From: Gymnopilus junonius
Lineage: Eukaryota; Basidiomycota; Agaricomycetes; Agaricales; Galerinaceae
Length of the DNA: 64,000 nt
Reading direction: 5' to 3'
NCBI GenBank assembly: GCA_015501075.1
Contig: JADNYJ010000110.1
Span: 1 to 64,000, forward strand
Part shown: positions 11,238 through 21,837 of the stretch, piece by piece
Position numbering within the stretch: position 1 is the stretch's first letter
How the letters are laid out: each line of letters begins with the position of its first letter
Program-made: the position numbers and the translations under genes
Notes under the pieces: generated by a model
What the model was told of the DNA's origin: nothing
Database searches by the model: none
What the model saw: only the letters and a program-made list of their open reading frames with translations

Positions 11238-12042
11238 CTAATGATGAGCACACTTTGCTGGCACCTCATCCTCGTACTCCTTGCCCTCCTCATACTCCTT
11301 GCCCTCCTCGTACTCCTTGTACTCCTCCTCCAACTCCAACTCCAACTCCAACGACTCCTTCCTCTTCCTCTTCAACCCCACCTCTTCCTTACTCTCACTC
11401 TCACTCTCACTCTCATCTGTTTCCTCCTGTCCACCCATCACCACTCTGACTACCTTGTCCTCCAACTCCTCTGACTCCTCCAACTCTGACTCCTCCACCT
11501 CAACCTTCTTCCCCACATCCAAGGCCACCATGACCCTCTTGTACCTCTCGTTCAAATACTCTGCCTCCCTAAAAACAAATCACAAGTCAAAAAAAAAAAA
11601 ATCATAACAAAGAAACATTAAATGGGACTTACCTTGGCCATAGGCACTCTGCCCCTGCCTGCACACACTGGATGCAGATGACTCTGACCACCACCTCATA
11701 CACTCTGGCCAACTCCCACATTGCGACCACCTGCTGCTGTGTCACAGCTGCCTTCTGCACCTTCTTCTTCCCCTTTGTGGTTTTCCTCTGCTCTGCCTCT
11801 GCTGCTTTCTCTGCCTCCACTGCCTTCTGTGCTTCTTCCGCCGCCGCCTCCACCTCTGCCACCTTCCGTGCTTCCTCTGCTACCCATTCTGCCTCTGCAT
11901 GCTCCTCTGCCTCCCGTCGCCTCTGCTCCATCCATTCCTGCTTCTGACGAAGCTCTTCCCTCTGGAGCGTGAGTTGCTGCTCCTGTGCTTTGAGGTCTTT
12001 GAGGTTTTCGAAAACCTCTGAGTCAGAACCATGGTGTGACAT
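11238..12042 (-). CDS. Intact spliced antisense gene inside the retrotransposon (246 aa)
   Basis: On the strand opposite to pol, ATG at 12042 opens an uninterrupted frame. Exon 1 (12042-11633) and exon 2 (11568-11238, stop TAG) join across a canonical 64-bp intron (GTAAGT to TTTTTAG). The protein begins MSHHGSDSEVFENLKD, runs as a long Glu/Ala/Gln/Arg-rich coiled coil, has a short Cys motif CX2CX6C (CIQCVQAGAEC) followed by LWPR, then a Lys/Glu-rich acidic tail. No stop is present although pol beside it has many. Coiled-coil ORFs with such a Cys motif are, from memory, common in Agaricomycete transposon regions; their function is unknown. It could be an element-encoded accessory factor or a captured host gene. 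Confidence 0.7.
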
Positions 12043-12158
12043 ATTGATGGGGGGGGAGGTAAATGACAATAATGAAGAGAGGACCGAACAAAAATTTCAA
12101 ACAACCAAAACCAACCAGCATGTGACCATTCCCATGCACAGGCCTCAAGGTTTGGCCT

Positions 12159-12170
12159 AAGGGGGAAATA
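12159..12170 (+). other. Polypurine tract
   Basis: AAGGGGGAAATA lies directly before the right LTR, the position where plus-strand DNA synthesis is primed. Confidence 0.85.
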
Positions 12171-12171
12171 C

Positions 12172-12636
12172 TGTTATATACGTGCCTCCAACCAACTCCG
12201 ATCTCCAACTATATGAACTCCAACCTCATGATCCCCTCGAAATACTACAAGTCCCAGAACATGTAGACACTTAGATTACACGTAGCTAGGCAACTCCGAG
12301 TAACTTACACATCTGCCTGCTCACTAGTACATGTACAGTCTCCACTTAGTTTCCTCTGTAGTATAAAAACCTTAGAACTATTATTAGGTACCTTAGTTCA
12401 TATATTGTTCATTAATTGATCCATGCTCTCTACTCCACTCTCTCATTCTGATCCAACTCCAAAATTTGAGACAACATCCAGACAATGGAGTGCAACACAC
12501 ACATTGAAGCTGAAGTCTCAACCCTATGTCTACATACATTATGCTAAGACCAACTCTGACACCAATGTACTCCAATGTAGCTCCAATGTGGATCTCCTCT
12601 GCTTGCTCCGCCCTTCCTTCCATCGAGAACTTAACA
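12172..12636 (+). repeat. Right LTR (465 bp)
   Basis: It matches the left LTR end to end, with TATA box AGTATAAAAACC near 12360. Compared with the left copy, former CG sites have independently become CA or TG. Confidence 0.95.
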
Positions 12637-12641
12637 AAGAC
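12637..12641 (+). repeat. Target-site duplication AAGAC, right copy
   Basis: Identical to 5108-5112. Confidence 0.9.
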
Positions 12642-13080
12642 ATTGATACTTAACATTCCCCAGAACTTACACAAGTCAAGGATATTTGTTGGGTTCAATA
12701 AAAGTGATATATTTCATTTTTCATACCTACAAACTACCTAAACTTATCACTGATCCGATACAGTGATGGGGAGTTCATAGGTTACGATGCTTTTACATAA
12801 GTAAAACTTCGTTCTTTTAGGAGGACCTTGATGAAATGCCTGGCCGTCATGCAGCATCTCAACATTTCTGCAATCAGAGCAAATGGCGTGCTTGGGCGGG
12901 ACATATCCGGTACTTTCTATTTTTAGAACTGGCCAGTCTGATCACTGTGGCGATGCTGTACTGTATTCTGTGTGCTTGCACTATAGTTTTAGTTTGTAAA
13001 TGACTATAATGTGTAATTCCTGTATTTTATATTTGATCTACATTCCTTTGTGTTTTATTTTTACATTCTTGCTAGGCATT
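12642..13080. other. Non-coding, continuation of the older interrupted repeat
   Basis: AT-rich sequence with no ORF or RNA gene I can support. It is the direct continuation of 4403-5107 once the inserted element is removed. Confidence 0.3.
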
Positions 13081-13991
13081 TGCTGGCTGTTTAACTGAGG
13101 TGGCTATAATTGGCCAGGATTTTTATTAGCCAGAATGCTTGGTAATCATGCTTTCTGGGACAATTGTGTTATAGTAACACCCTGACTTTTGTTTAAGTGA
13201 AATGTTCTATCAATCCAGTGTAGGGTGGGTTAGTAGGTGTTATTATATAGCACATAGGTTTTATCTATGCTGTAATTGAAGATGAAGGTCATCCTTGTTG
13301 CGCTTGATTGGAAATGTAGTATCAGTGAGTGGACATATCAAATATTCTTGTCAGGTGGACAATCCTTGTTGGGTTCAGCATTTCTATTTACAGGTAAGGT
13401 GGGTAGGTTGGTATGCTGAACATGATTACTTTGCTACATTCATGTTCATCAATTATTTAGCTTAAGTAATCAAGTCCAAAAACCCGATTACTTAAGCAAT
13501 TTATTGGTGTTTAAGTGATTTATCTATAATTAGGGTGACTTATAATTAACTAGCCATTGGATACTTGGTAATTGTATTGTCCAGTATGATTGTGTTGACA
13601 AATATAAATTTTGCCTAGATAATAAATGTATACTTTACTCAGATTGGTATTTGATGCCATTTCATCTGCAACAAAGCAGACAAAACTGAACAATTTAAAA
13701 CAAAGGTCATCATTGCTGTGCTTGACTGGAACTGTGGTAGTGTTGAGTGGCATATAAACACTTTTCTGTCAAATGAATTTAAATGGACAGACATCCTTGA
13801 ATTCAGAAATGCTACTCCCATGCAAGGTGGCAGCACTGTACCCAATTGCTTAATTATATTTATCAAGTGGTTTGCTTAAGTAATTGAGTTTTTTGACCTG
13901 ATTACTTAATTGTTCTCATCATTGAGCTTGCTTAAGTAATCGTGTCTGAAAACCCGATTATATAAGCATAGCAGTTGATGGCTAAGTAATG
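13080..13991. repeat. Diverged tandem repeat (about 425 bp) with recurrent hairpin
   Basis: Two diverged units can be followed. CTTGGTAAT with GTGTT downstream occurs near 13138 and 13564, and AAGGTCATC with a GCTTGAxTGGAA box occurs near 13287 and 13711. Each unit ends in a stem of the form TTAAGTAATC, spacer, GATTACTTAA, seen near 13459-13498, 13871-13908 and 13930-13970. No ORF of interest. Likely a non-autonomous transposon or satellite-like array. Confidence 0.6.
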
Positions 13992-14121
13992 CAGCAGTCA
14001 AACTCATTTGACTGAGGTCTATGCAGATGCATGTGAAAGTTCACATAGATTATATTCATTTGGTTTTGGGCCTTGGCCTGCTCTCTTCATTATCTCGTCA
14101 TCATATATATGATCACCTCCC

Positions 14122-14521
14122 TAGGGCTGCGCACCATATTTACAGGTGTTTTTTGAAATGAGCAATTTGCAAGAGCTCAAAATGGTTTCAGCTCACGAAA
14201 AATGGCCTTGGAGACTCTCCCAAAATGCCCCATTTGGCCTTGAAAAAATTTGGGAGCAAATGTGATTTGATGAGGTGAGGGATGCAAAATATAGTTCATC
14301 CTTACGGGTGGCTTTACAGGATAACAAATACAGGTAAACTTTTGGAAAGCCAGTCTTACTTTGGCGCAAATTCCCAGTCCTTTGCCATTCAGCAACTTTG
14401 GGTCCAAAGAGCACGCGGTCATGGACCAAATTTGAAAATATGGCGGCCAAATTAGGAATTTTGGTTGCGAGGATCCAGGATCAAATTTTTATATGGGGGG
14501 TAATTACGGTGTGCAGCCCTA
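14122..14521. mobile_element. MITE, hAT-like (400 bp)
   Basis: It starts TAGGGCTGCGCACC and ends GGTGTGCAGCCCTA, inverted copies with one mismatch. It is flanked by CACCTCCC (14114-14121) and CACCTCCA (14522-14529), an 8-bp duplication with one difference. No transposase is encoded. It is inserted near the second copy of the surrounding repeat. Confidence 0.85.
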
Positions 14522-14672
14522 CACCTCCACCCTAGATAGGTTCCTCATGCCCTCTTTTCTTTATAACCATACTTGCTCAGCTTGTCATATTAGCCCTTTG
14601 TGCACTCAGTCATTTCTCTTTTACTCAGAGCTTGCTAGTCATTGGCTCGAGCTTCTCTTTTCTTTTCACTGT

Positions 14673-14825
14673 ACCTAATTGCTTAATTATATTTATCAAG
14701 TGGTTTGCTTAAGTAATTGGGTTTTTTGACCTGATTACTTAATTGTTCTCATCATTGAGCTTGCTTAAGTAATCGTGTCTGAAAACCCGATTATATAAGC
14801 ATAGCAGTTGATGGCTAAGTAATCA
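14673..14825. repeat. Second copy of the 13837-13991 repeat
   Basis: About 150 bp nearly identical to 13837-13991 (very few differences), again containing the TTAAGTAATC/GATTACTTAA stems. A further stem of the same type (GTAATCAGGG to CTGATTAC) follows at 14820-14845. The two copies flank a block that includes the MITE at 14122. Confidence 0.85.
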
Positions 14826-15263
14826 GGGTTTTGGAACTGATTACATAAACAAATCAACTAGGTCATGTAAATATAGTATGAGCGTCTGGGAGGTGCAGGG
14901 AATACTTCCATCCCATTCCATACACTGCCTATTTTGGAAAGGTCACCCACAATATGAGGAAATTCTTTCATCAATCTTGATATTCAGGTTATATGAAAGA
15001 CAAAACTTGCTTCTGGTAACCTCATTCCATAGGTGTGTCTCAATGTAATAAACTAGAAGGTTACTTGCTTTTAACAACTTACTGATATGTGGTTATCAAA
15101 GAAATTGATGTGGTTCTCAAGCACTCTGGTGAAGTCCCCTAACTCCACTATGTGGTTATTATGTGCAAAATTTTTGAACTGCAAAGTCAAATTCTCTTAG
15201 TGAATCACTGCTGTTTATTTCTCAAGATCTTTGATGACTCAAGCTCCCTGATGCAATTCTCAG

Positions 15264-15839
15264 TAGTGTTTGAAGGTCTAGTTAGGTCTGGTTTTTGGGG
15301 TCCCAGGGTTGCTAACTGAGACCAAGACTGGTTAGGCTTTCTTCCCAGACCCAAAATAACTGAAAATAACTGCAAAAAAACTGTTAACCACAGTTACTAA
15401 CAGGTTAAGACTGAAATATTAAAAACTGGTCATAACCAGCTATAACCATTGGCAATTGCATCTTTGTCACTCAGGATAACTTGTTGAAGTTTTTGTAAGC
15501 TTCAAAATGACCTCAATAACATTAAATTTGGTTAAGAAATGGCTGAGTTATGAATTTTTAACTGGTAATCTACTCTTTTGGCTGATATTTCACAGTTTTT
15601 AGCATAACTTGATGAGTTTTTGGCCTAAAAATATGATATTGGGGTTGTTTTGATGGGTAGAATTAGGGCTGCACATTAACTGGTCTTAATCAGTCACTTA
15701 CCAGTCTCATGACTGCAAAAAGACCTGTTAGTTGAAGTTCAAACTAGGCTAACCACTAACCATAGTCCAGTTATTTGTAGTTAGGGCCAGGTTAGGTCTT
15801 GGTTAATTTCCAGTTAACTAAGCTAACCCTCAAACACTA
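15264..15839. mobile_element. MITE candidate (576 bp) with TAGTGTTTGA ends
   Basis: It starts TAGTGTTTGAAGGT and ends in the inverted form ACCCTCAAACACTA. The flanks ATTCTCAG and ATTCTTGA agree in 5 of 8 positions and differ only by transitions, as an old 8-bp duplication would. The interior is built of CTGGTTAG/CTAACCAG-like inverted strings and has no ORF. Older than the other MITEs. Confidence 0.65.
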
Positions 15840-16265
15840 ATTCTTGAGCTCTCTGATGTGGGTTTCTATTGTAGCCATTTGCACAGATATATTGTGGATT
15901 GCATCTTTGTATTATAAATGTTTTACAGACCCAGATAAGCAACAATTGATATCAGAAGTTCAAGTACAATAAATCACTCAATAAGACAGGGTATTGTGCA
16001 TCTATGATAATGGACTTACTAATGCCAACCCCATTCATCACAATATGGTTGTACATGGTGTGGTTGTAGGATCTGATGTTACTGCCCCTCCCACCACTAT
16101 CTCCATTTTCTGATTTTTCTCTAAGTGTGTGTTGTTTTATTGTAATCAACATCTTACTATAGTATAATTAATACAGAGTAACTATATAGCATTCTCCCAA
16201 TGCTCTACCACTGCTTTCATAAAGCAGGAAAAGCATTGTCCTGCCACGCAAAGCGGTGGCCTGCT

Positions 16266-16412
16266 AAAACAAGTTATGCCTATGAATTCACAGAAGAGCA
16301 ACTGGTAAATGTTGATGACATCAACTCACTGAACAACTGGTTCAACGATGCCCATGACAGCTGGCAGGGAGAAGAGGCCAAGAACAACATGAGTGGTGAG
16401 CCATATTATTGA
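16266..16412 (+). pseudogene. 3' ORF fragment of the first chromovirus family, second copy
   Basis: Encodes YAYEFTEEQLVNVDDIN, then DSWQGEEAKNNM and SGEPYY before a stop, closely matching the C-terminus encoded at 3700-3847. Homology begins at CCTATGAATTCAC. Everything upstream of it in this copy is gone, so this is a 3'-truncated remnant followed by its LTR. Confidence 0.8.
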
Positions 16413-16445
16413 AGCCAGGGGCTTCAATTCTTAGCAGGGGGGTAA

Positions 16446-16911
16446 TGTTATGATTTCTTTTTCTTTCTTATCTTATTGTGAGCCCGTTCCTTTTCTCTTA
16501 TCATTTTTCATCAGATTTTACTATTTATAGTTTCTTCATGATCATCTTTGCTCACAAGATGATCATTCTCTTTCTTACATGTTTAAGGACAATCTTTTCT
16601 TTCTGATCATCACTCCTTGCACAGTCTGCAGTATCTCTGTGATGATCACCCCTTTCCAATTCCCCTTGTTTCATTATTGTTTCATCTATTTTATTATCAA
16701 ACCCAAATAGTATATAAACCATAGCTAGACTACTGTATTCTTCAGCTAGTTCTTGAGAATCTACTCTCTTGTGACTAACAGAGTGAGCTTGAATTGTTAA
16801 GGCAATCTTCTGTTGAAGACAATACCTTAACAAACTTCATTGAACAACCTCTATGACCACTATGCTTGACTTAATCTTATCAGATTAAGTTCAATTGTTA
16901 AAGTCATAACA
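16446..16911 (+). repeat. 3' LTR, first chromovirus family (466 bp, complete)
   Basis: Preceded by a CAGGGGGGTAA polypurine tract. It begins TGTTATGA and ends TCATAACA, perfect 8-bp terminal inverted repeats. TAGTATATAAACC near 16708 serves as TATA box. It defines the missing end of the LTR at 3881. Confidence 0.85.
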
Positions 16912-17187
16912 AATTGAGCACCTACATCACTGGCCTGCCTGGTGACTGTCTTGCATCTTTCTGAAATTGACATATGTGGTGCACATCTAATTTAGGGTTA
17001 TTTGTTTTTTTACTGAATTTCAAGGCCAGCACCCACCATTGAGAGAGAAGAGGATTACCAAATTCCAAGGCTTTGAAATGGGAGACTACACAAGAAGGTG
17101 TTGATCATGAAGTGGATGATATAGCCAGTAGCAAGCTGTAGTGGCACAATTAATTGTCCCCATAAATGCATCAGGAACATGAATAAG
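16912..17187. other. Non-coding stretch
   Basis: No gene, repeat end or RNA seen between the LTR and the next MITE. Confidence 0.4.
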
Positions 17188-17195
17188 GACTCACC

Positions 17196-17822
17196 TAGTG
17201 ATGTGCTGGCTCCAGCTTGGCCTGAAAGCCCCGGCTTTGGCTCAGCTTGACCTGGCTTTGGCTTTCCCAAACCTTGAGCCAGGCCAAAAGCCAAAAATCA
17301 GGCTTGGCTTGGCCCGGCTTTGGCCCAAGCCAGGGCTTTTAGCATATACAAAGAAATATTGTGTTAAAGTAATTTGATATACTATATTAAAGAATTAAAA
17401 CACTCACTGCACTGTATATACAAAGTAATGAATGATATTAAACCTTCCACGGCTTGAAATGTGCTCGAGATGCAAAGTGACGAAGGTTTTGATTAAAATT
17501 GGAACTCAGCTGGATGTTTCCGAAGCTCACCAAACAGGTTGCACCACATCCGGCAAGCAATCACGGATTTCAAACTGAGCTTTAAAATAAATATTTGCTG
17601 AACTTTCATTGAAATGTTCGAAAATTGACCATTTGCAACAGATTTTTTTTGGCTCATGCACCACCAAAAAGCCGGGACTCAGGCCCTTGGCTTTGGCTTT
17701 GGGAAATGCTGAGCCGGGCCAAAAGCCCTCCCAGGCCAACCATCAGGGCCCGGCTTGGCCCGGCCTATTTTGGCTTGGCTTGGCCCGGCTTCTGGCTTCA
17801 GGCCAGAGCCGGCACATCACTA
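17196..17822. mobile_element. MITE, hAT-like (627 bp, perfect 8-bp TSD)
   Basis: It starts TAGTGATGTGCTGGCTC and ends with its inverted copy GAGCCGGCACATCACTA (16 of 17 match). It is flanked by GACTCACC on both sides (17188-17195 and 17823-17830). Subterminal zones are rich in GGCTTTGGC and GGCCCGGCTT strings in opposite orientation at the two ends, giving long imperfect stems. No transposase. Confidence 0.92.
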
Positions 17823-17967
17823 GACTCACCGAGAGCCTTCTCTGTGATTGAGCAACAAAGTGCGCAGAAAGAATGCTGAAAAAACATCTCAGATTCTCAC
17901 CATTAAGGAAAATCATTAACGATGGACTCAAGATGATAGTTAGAACAATGATCCAAAGACTTGTCAA

Positions 17968-18919
17968 TCAGTCGAGCATCATATGCGGATCAAGGCTTGA
18001 AAATCCTTCATCGTCGATGACTTTACAGATGCGAGGATAGTCATCCCTTTCAAACCTGCATCTGGGGTAGAAAGAACCCAAATGGGGGCAATGCGCCATT
18101 GGTATCACGTGTGGCATTCCTGCCAGTGCTGCAAACTTCAAAGCGCGCGGCGACATGACGTCTGCATACTTAATCGTGTCACTGTGTTAGGTTCCTGCAG
18201 GTCGAACTGAAACCTGACCAGCACAATGCATTTAAACAGGTATTTTAGCACCGTCAAGCGATGCAAGTATAGCAGGCAAGGACAGTGGCCCTAGGATGCG
18301 AACACTGAGGCCATCAGCAAAGTGTCAAAAAAGTTTCCGGGTTTTTACCCGTTTTGGGTGGTTTTTTGGTTTCCCGGAAACCTGCCGAGATATTTTCATT
18401 CATTTCGCTAACAAATTGCTACATTTGGATTAGTGCCGAAAATTTTGCCCGCCAGGTTTTTGGAAAATCGGACCTGGGTTTCCAGGTTTCCAGATTTCGA
18501 CATTTTTGGACCATTTTGGGCTGGTTTCCATGGTTTTTTCGGTTAGAAAACCCCAAAAAACTTTTTTGCCGGTTTCCTGATGCTGTCATCGGAACCAACG
18601 AGTTCGCTCAGGCGCTCATATCTGAGGCCCATCTATCGCTCAGGGATTCCGTAAAGTTCTTTTTTGGCTTCTCGACTGCCAACGGATTATGAAGAACACG
18701 AGGCCTCCACCATCCATATTGCAGGTCATGTAAGTGTTTTTTTAGACTTTCTGGCTTTTCCTGTTTTGAGCCATCCAATGACACTCCCCAATAATAGATT
18801 GGATTCGGAGGCATATCAAATATGACATCTCGTGGTTCGTTATCATCATCCAGCAATCTACAGCCTTTCAGTCTAGCGAAACTGAAAATCGTAACTATGC
18901 GGCCTCGAGGTGCTTCCAA
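17968..18919 (-). pseudogene. Fragments of an unidentified gene, interrupted by a repeat
   Basis: Minus-strand reading gives protein-like pieces in a consistent order: PPNPIYYWG, LHNPLAVEKPKKNFTESLSD and RWASDMS (about 18850-18605), then after a repeat block DGLSVRILGPLSLPAIL (about 18310-18240), then IKYADVMSPRALKFAALAG and FERDDYPRICKVIDDEGFSS to a stop at 17968. Frames change between pieces, and a possible intron (GTTTAAATG to ACACAG) lies near 18225-18178. I do not recognise the family. The 5' end runs antisense into the first codons of the HET gene at 18822, so the true 5' end of one of the two is misplaced. Confidence 0.4.
18310..18585. repeat. GTTTCC-rich repeat with imperfect terminal inversion
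   Basis: The left end CATCAGCAAAGTGTCAAAAA and the right end (inverted) CATCAGGAAACCGGCAAAAA share about 80% identity. The interior consists of GGTTTCC and TTTTTGG strings. No target duplication could be found. It splits the gene fragments around it, so it is probably a transposon remnant. Confidence 0.45.
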
Positions 18920-21294
18920 GTTCCGAGATTATGGAGGGTTACGCGAGGACGATGGCTTTCGTGATCACGCTGGTCTGCGTGGGGATGGAGATCGCGAGGA
19001 TAGTTGGAAGCCCAAGCACAAAAGTAACAGATCGGGTGGCAGCTTCCACAGTCTTAACAGCAATCTTTGCAGTACGTGCAGAGGGCTCGACATCCGACCG
19101 GATCGATTCATCGTAGGACACTGGGACGATGACGCGGATGGCAGCGACCCAAATCAACCTCAAATATCAATAGGATTGGTGGAGGACATCAAAAAGAAGT
19201 CAAGCAGCTGTCCATTTTGCAGGCTAGTTCTCAAGTCCCTTGGACCGGGGTTGCCGTTGGTCGAAGATGGAGAACCAATCTTGGTTTCTCTGACCTGGAA
19301 TACCGATGGGCCTGTCCCTGATCCCAATAACGCGCCAGAAAAACACGAATCTCAGATTCGATATATCAGACCCCACATACAGAAGAAGAATGGAGGAATT
19401 GTCAATGCCAAAGGCCTAAATTCATTGCCAGAAATTACACTAGTCGCCGACGACGCTCCTTCATCGTACTCATCCAAGTCCTTCCTCGTCCGACTCATTC
19501 CCGAACAAGTAAATTTGGTATGATACGCGACTGGATTACTTTGTGCGACAGATGGCATGGACGCGACTGTGACAAGTCGGAGATGCTTGATCACGAAGTC
19601 AAAGACCCGGCCAGTGAAATTCCCCATTTTCGTCTCATAGATGTTATCGAAAATCGCCTAGTACATGCACCACCGGATTGTAAATACGTAGCGTTGAGCT
19701 ACGTCTGGGGTCGAATTGATCCCCAGACCATCCTTAGGGCACTCAAGGATAACGTCGCAGAGCTGGAGAGCACCGGAGCACTTAAACTTCCTAAATACTA
19801 CAACACCATGCCGAAGACAATCCGCGATGCTATTCAGGTCGTCCGAGAATTAGGGCTCCGGTATTTATGGGTTGACAGTCTTTGTATCATCCAGGATGAC
19901 ATAGGCCCTGGTGGGAGCAAGATGAGCGCTATATCAAAAATGGATCTTGTTTATGGCGCAGCGTACTTGACTATAACTGCAGCTACTGGAGTCGACTCAA
20001 ACGCTGGCCTTCCTGGTTTGTTACCGGGCACTCGGCAAGTTGCTCAGCCTGTCGAAGAAGTTTTGCCGGGGGTCAGGCTCGCTCATAAGCTGAAATATCA
20101 AGACTTCATCAGTAGCTCTGCTTACTACACTAGGGGATGGACGTACGTGAAACTTATTTGGTGTATAAAATGAAGTCAGGCTAACGAAAATTACACAGAT
20201 ACCAAGAACAGAAATTTACAAAGCGCAGTCTCATTTTCATTGGTGGCCAGGCTATCTACAAATGTAGAACTGTCGGCCAATGGCGCGAGGATGTCGTCTT
20301 CGAGGATGAACCAAGGAAGGAAATTACCCAACGCCCACCAGACCCTGATGATATAAGCCCGTATGTTGGGTTCATCCAGTCTTACACCGCGCTGTCGCTC
20401 TCCTACCAGACTGACATATACAATGCATTTGCCGGAATCGCTCGTTATCTCAAGGTGCAACTAAGCCTGAACTTGACGCACGGGATACCAGACGCTTTTT
20501 TCGATTGGTTTCTTCTCTGGGTACCAGTGGTACCTCAGACGCGGCGAGAGAACACTCCGAGCTGGTCCTGGTCGGGTTGGATTGGCGAGTCTTCATGGAA
20601 ATGGCTTGATCAAAGTCGGAGTATGAAGAATATCCGTAAGGCTCACGAAGAACGTACTTGGATTATCTGGTACCAGCGGAATGCAAATGATTCTGTTGTA
20701 TACACACGAATTTGGACGCCCAAACAGGATCCAAAGGTTTTGGCAACCAGCAACCTTTACGGTGGACAAATGAAACCCCGATTTCCTTTTGACTGCAGTC
20801 AAACCGTTCCAACGCCCCGCAGATTGGTTGGAGCACCTGAATACTTTAAGGACCGGCCGCACGATGAAAACCCTTCTTTTCTTGAACGTATATCCAGCGG
20901 TTCTGGTTTCCTGCAGTTTTGGACCGTCTCTGCTGTGTTCAGACTTGATCAACCTTCCAGCGCGGCAGACCCTCGAAGCACTGTAAACCCTAACACTCGC
21001 TTGGGCATTTTTGGCGGAGATGGACGCGAGCTCGGTGTCATCTTCGTGAATCCTGAATGGAGCGCCTCGTATGTGCCAAGCAATCAAGAGTTCATTCTTT
21101 TGTGTGAGGGTCGAGACGAGAGCACGAGTGGTGGCCGCATGGATGATGAAAAGGGGTGCAAATTTTATAAAGTAATGTTAATTGAACGGAAGGGAGACTG
21201 GGCTGAACGAGTCGCTGTAGGATCAATTGAAAAGCAAGGCTTAGACCAAGCACTGGAAAATGGTGCGGTATGGAAGGAAATTACTCTAGGGTAG
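18822..21294 (+). CDS. HET-domain protein 1 (one frameshift in this assembly)
   Basis: HET-domain proteins trigger cell death in fungal non-self recognition. The N-terminal part has a Cys module, LCSTCRGLDIRPDRFIV followed by CPFCRLVLKSLG, a candidate zinc site. The HET domain follows: YVALSYVWGRIDPQTILRAL, TIRDAIQVVRELGLRYLWVD and SLCIIQDD, then VYGAAYLTI. A 56-bp intron (20143-20198, GTACGT to ACACAG) joins GWT to YQEQ. The C-terminal half has DAFFDWFLLW and PSWSWSGWIGES. Between about 19511 and 19520 the frame changes; the paralogs have one more T here, so a one-base loss explains it. ATG at 18897 is an alternative start that aligns better with the paralogs. First of four tandem copies. 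Confidence 0.85.
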
Positions 21295-21837
21295 GATGAA
21301 CGATGTTACATAACTCTCCGCCAAATTGTTATGCATTGAAGGATGATTAATGTTCGTAGTTGTTCAAGGAAATGAGAAAGAGAAATATTACTAGGCGGTC
21401 TCAGTGGTCCGATCTATTTTTAGTTCCCTCAAATGCGTGAGCCTTGCAACTTCGACTACAACCACCATTTGACAACCACCATTGTGAGTCTTTGTTTCTG
21501 CACTATCTTAATTTGAATCTTGCTCCTCCAGCAAACTTGTGGCACCAAAAGCTATCTATTTTTATCTGCCTATTATGAAGATCAGCACTTACGCACATGA
21601 CCTCAAACTTCAGCAATCAGTCGATGAAAGAACTATACTAGAACACTTTGCTTTAGCTGCCCTCTCAATTCATTTGCAGGTCTAACAATCTTGAAAAATT
21701 GTTGTCCTGAAATCGAAAGTTCGCACATGTCCATAGACATCTCTACTTTTTCGAGGGAGGTAGGGACTTCCGTCTTCCTAGTTATGCCATATGCCTTCTC
21801 CAACAATTAACAAGGATAATTTCTATCGGTATTGAGC
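21295..21837. other. Intergenic, contains a degenerate copy of the HET upstream module
   Basis: TCTATTTTTAGT and ACTACAACCACCA near 21412-21470, then TTTCTGCACT near 21497, match the segments found upstream of the third and fourth HET genes. No ORF. Confidence 0.5.

Larger units (their letters stand above)
5113..12636 (+). mobile_element. Complete Ty3/gypsy chromovirus, LTR to LTR, inactivated
   Basis: The element is bounded by LTRs 5113-5575 and 12172-12636 that start TGTTATATA and end TTAACA, and is flanked by AAGAC on both sides. In order it has gag with a zinc knuckle, protease, reverse transcriptase, RNase H, integrase and chromodomain, then a non-pol stretch with an antisense gene, then a polypurine tract. 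It cannot be active: gag is split by a MITE, pol has many TGA stops (and one TAA) at Arg positions, and two bases are lost at the YLDD codons of the reverse transcriptase near 8742. All parts needed to define the family are present, so it is a good reference copy. Confidence 0.96.

Noticed and set aside
12196..12653. ORFs of 76-101 codons within both LTRs (for example 12393-12698 minus)
   Set aside because: They appear at the same place in both LTRs only because the LTRs are copies; they cover promoter sequence and end outside the repeat.
13080..14848. CRISPR-like array
   Set aside because: The repeated stems are diverged and unevenly spaced, the organism is eukaryotic and there are no cas genes.
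18360..18690. 112-codon plus-strand ORF in the GTTTCC repeat
   Set aside because: Phe/Trp-rich translation of a simple-sequence repeat, no protein-like conservation.
20143..20198. Stop after GWTYVKLIWCIK in HET 1 as a real C-terminus
   Set aside because: GTACGT to ACACAG forms a normal intron and the paralogs have an intron at the same place.
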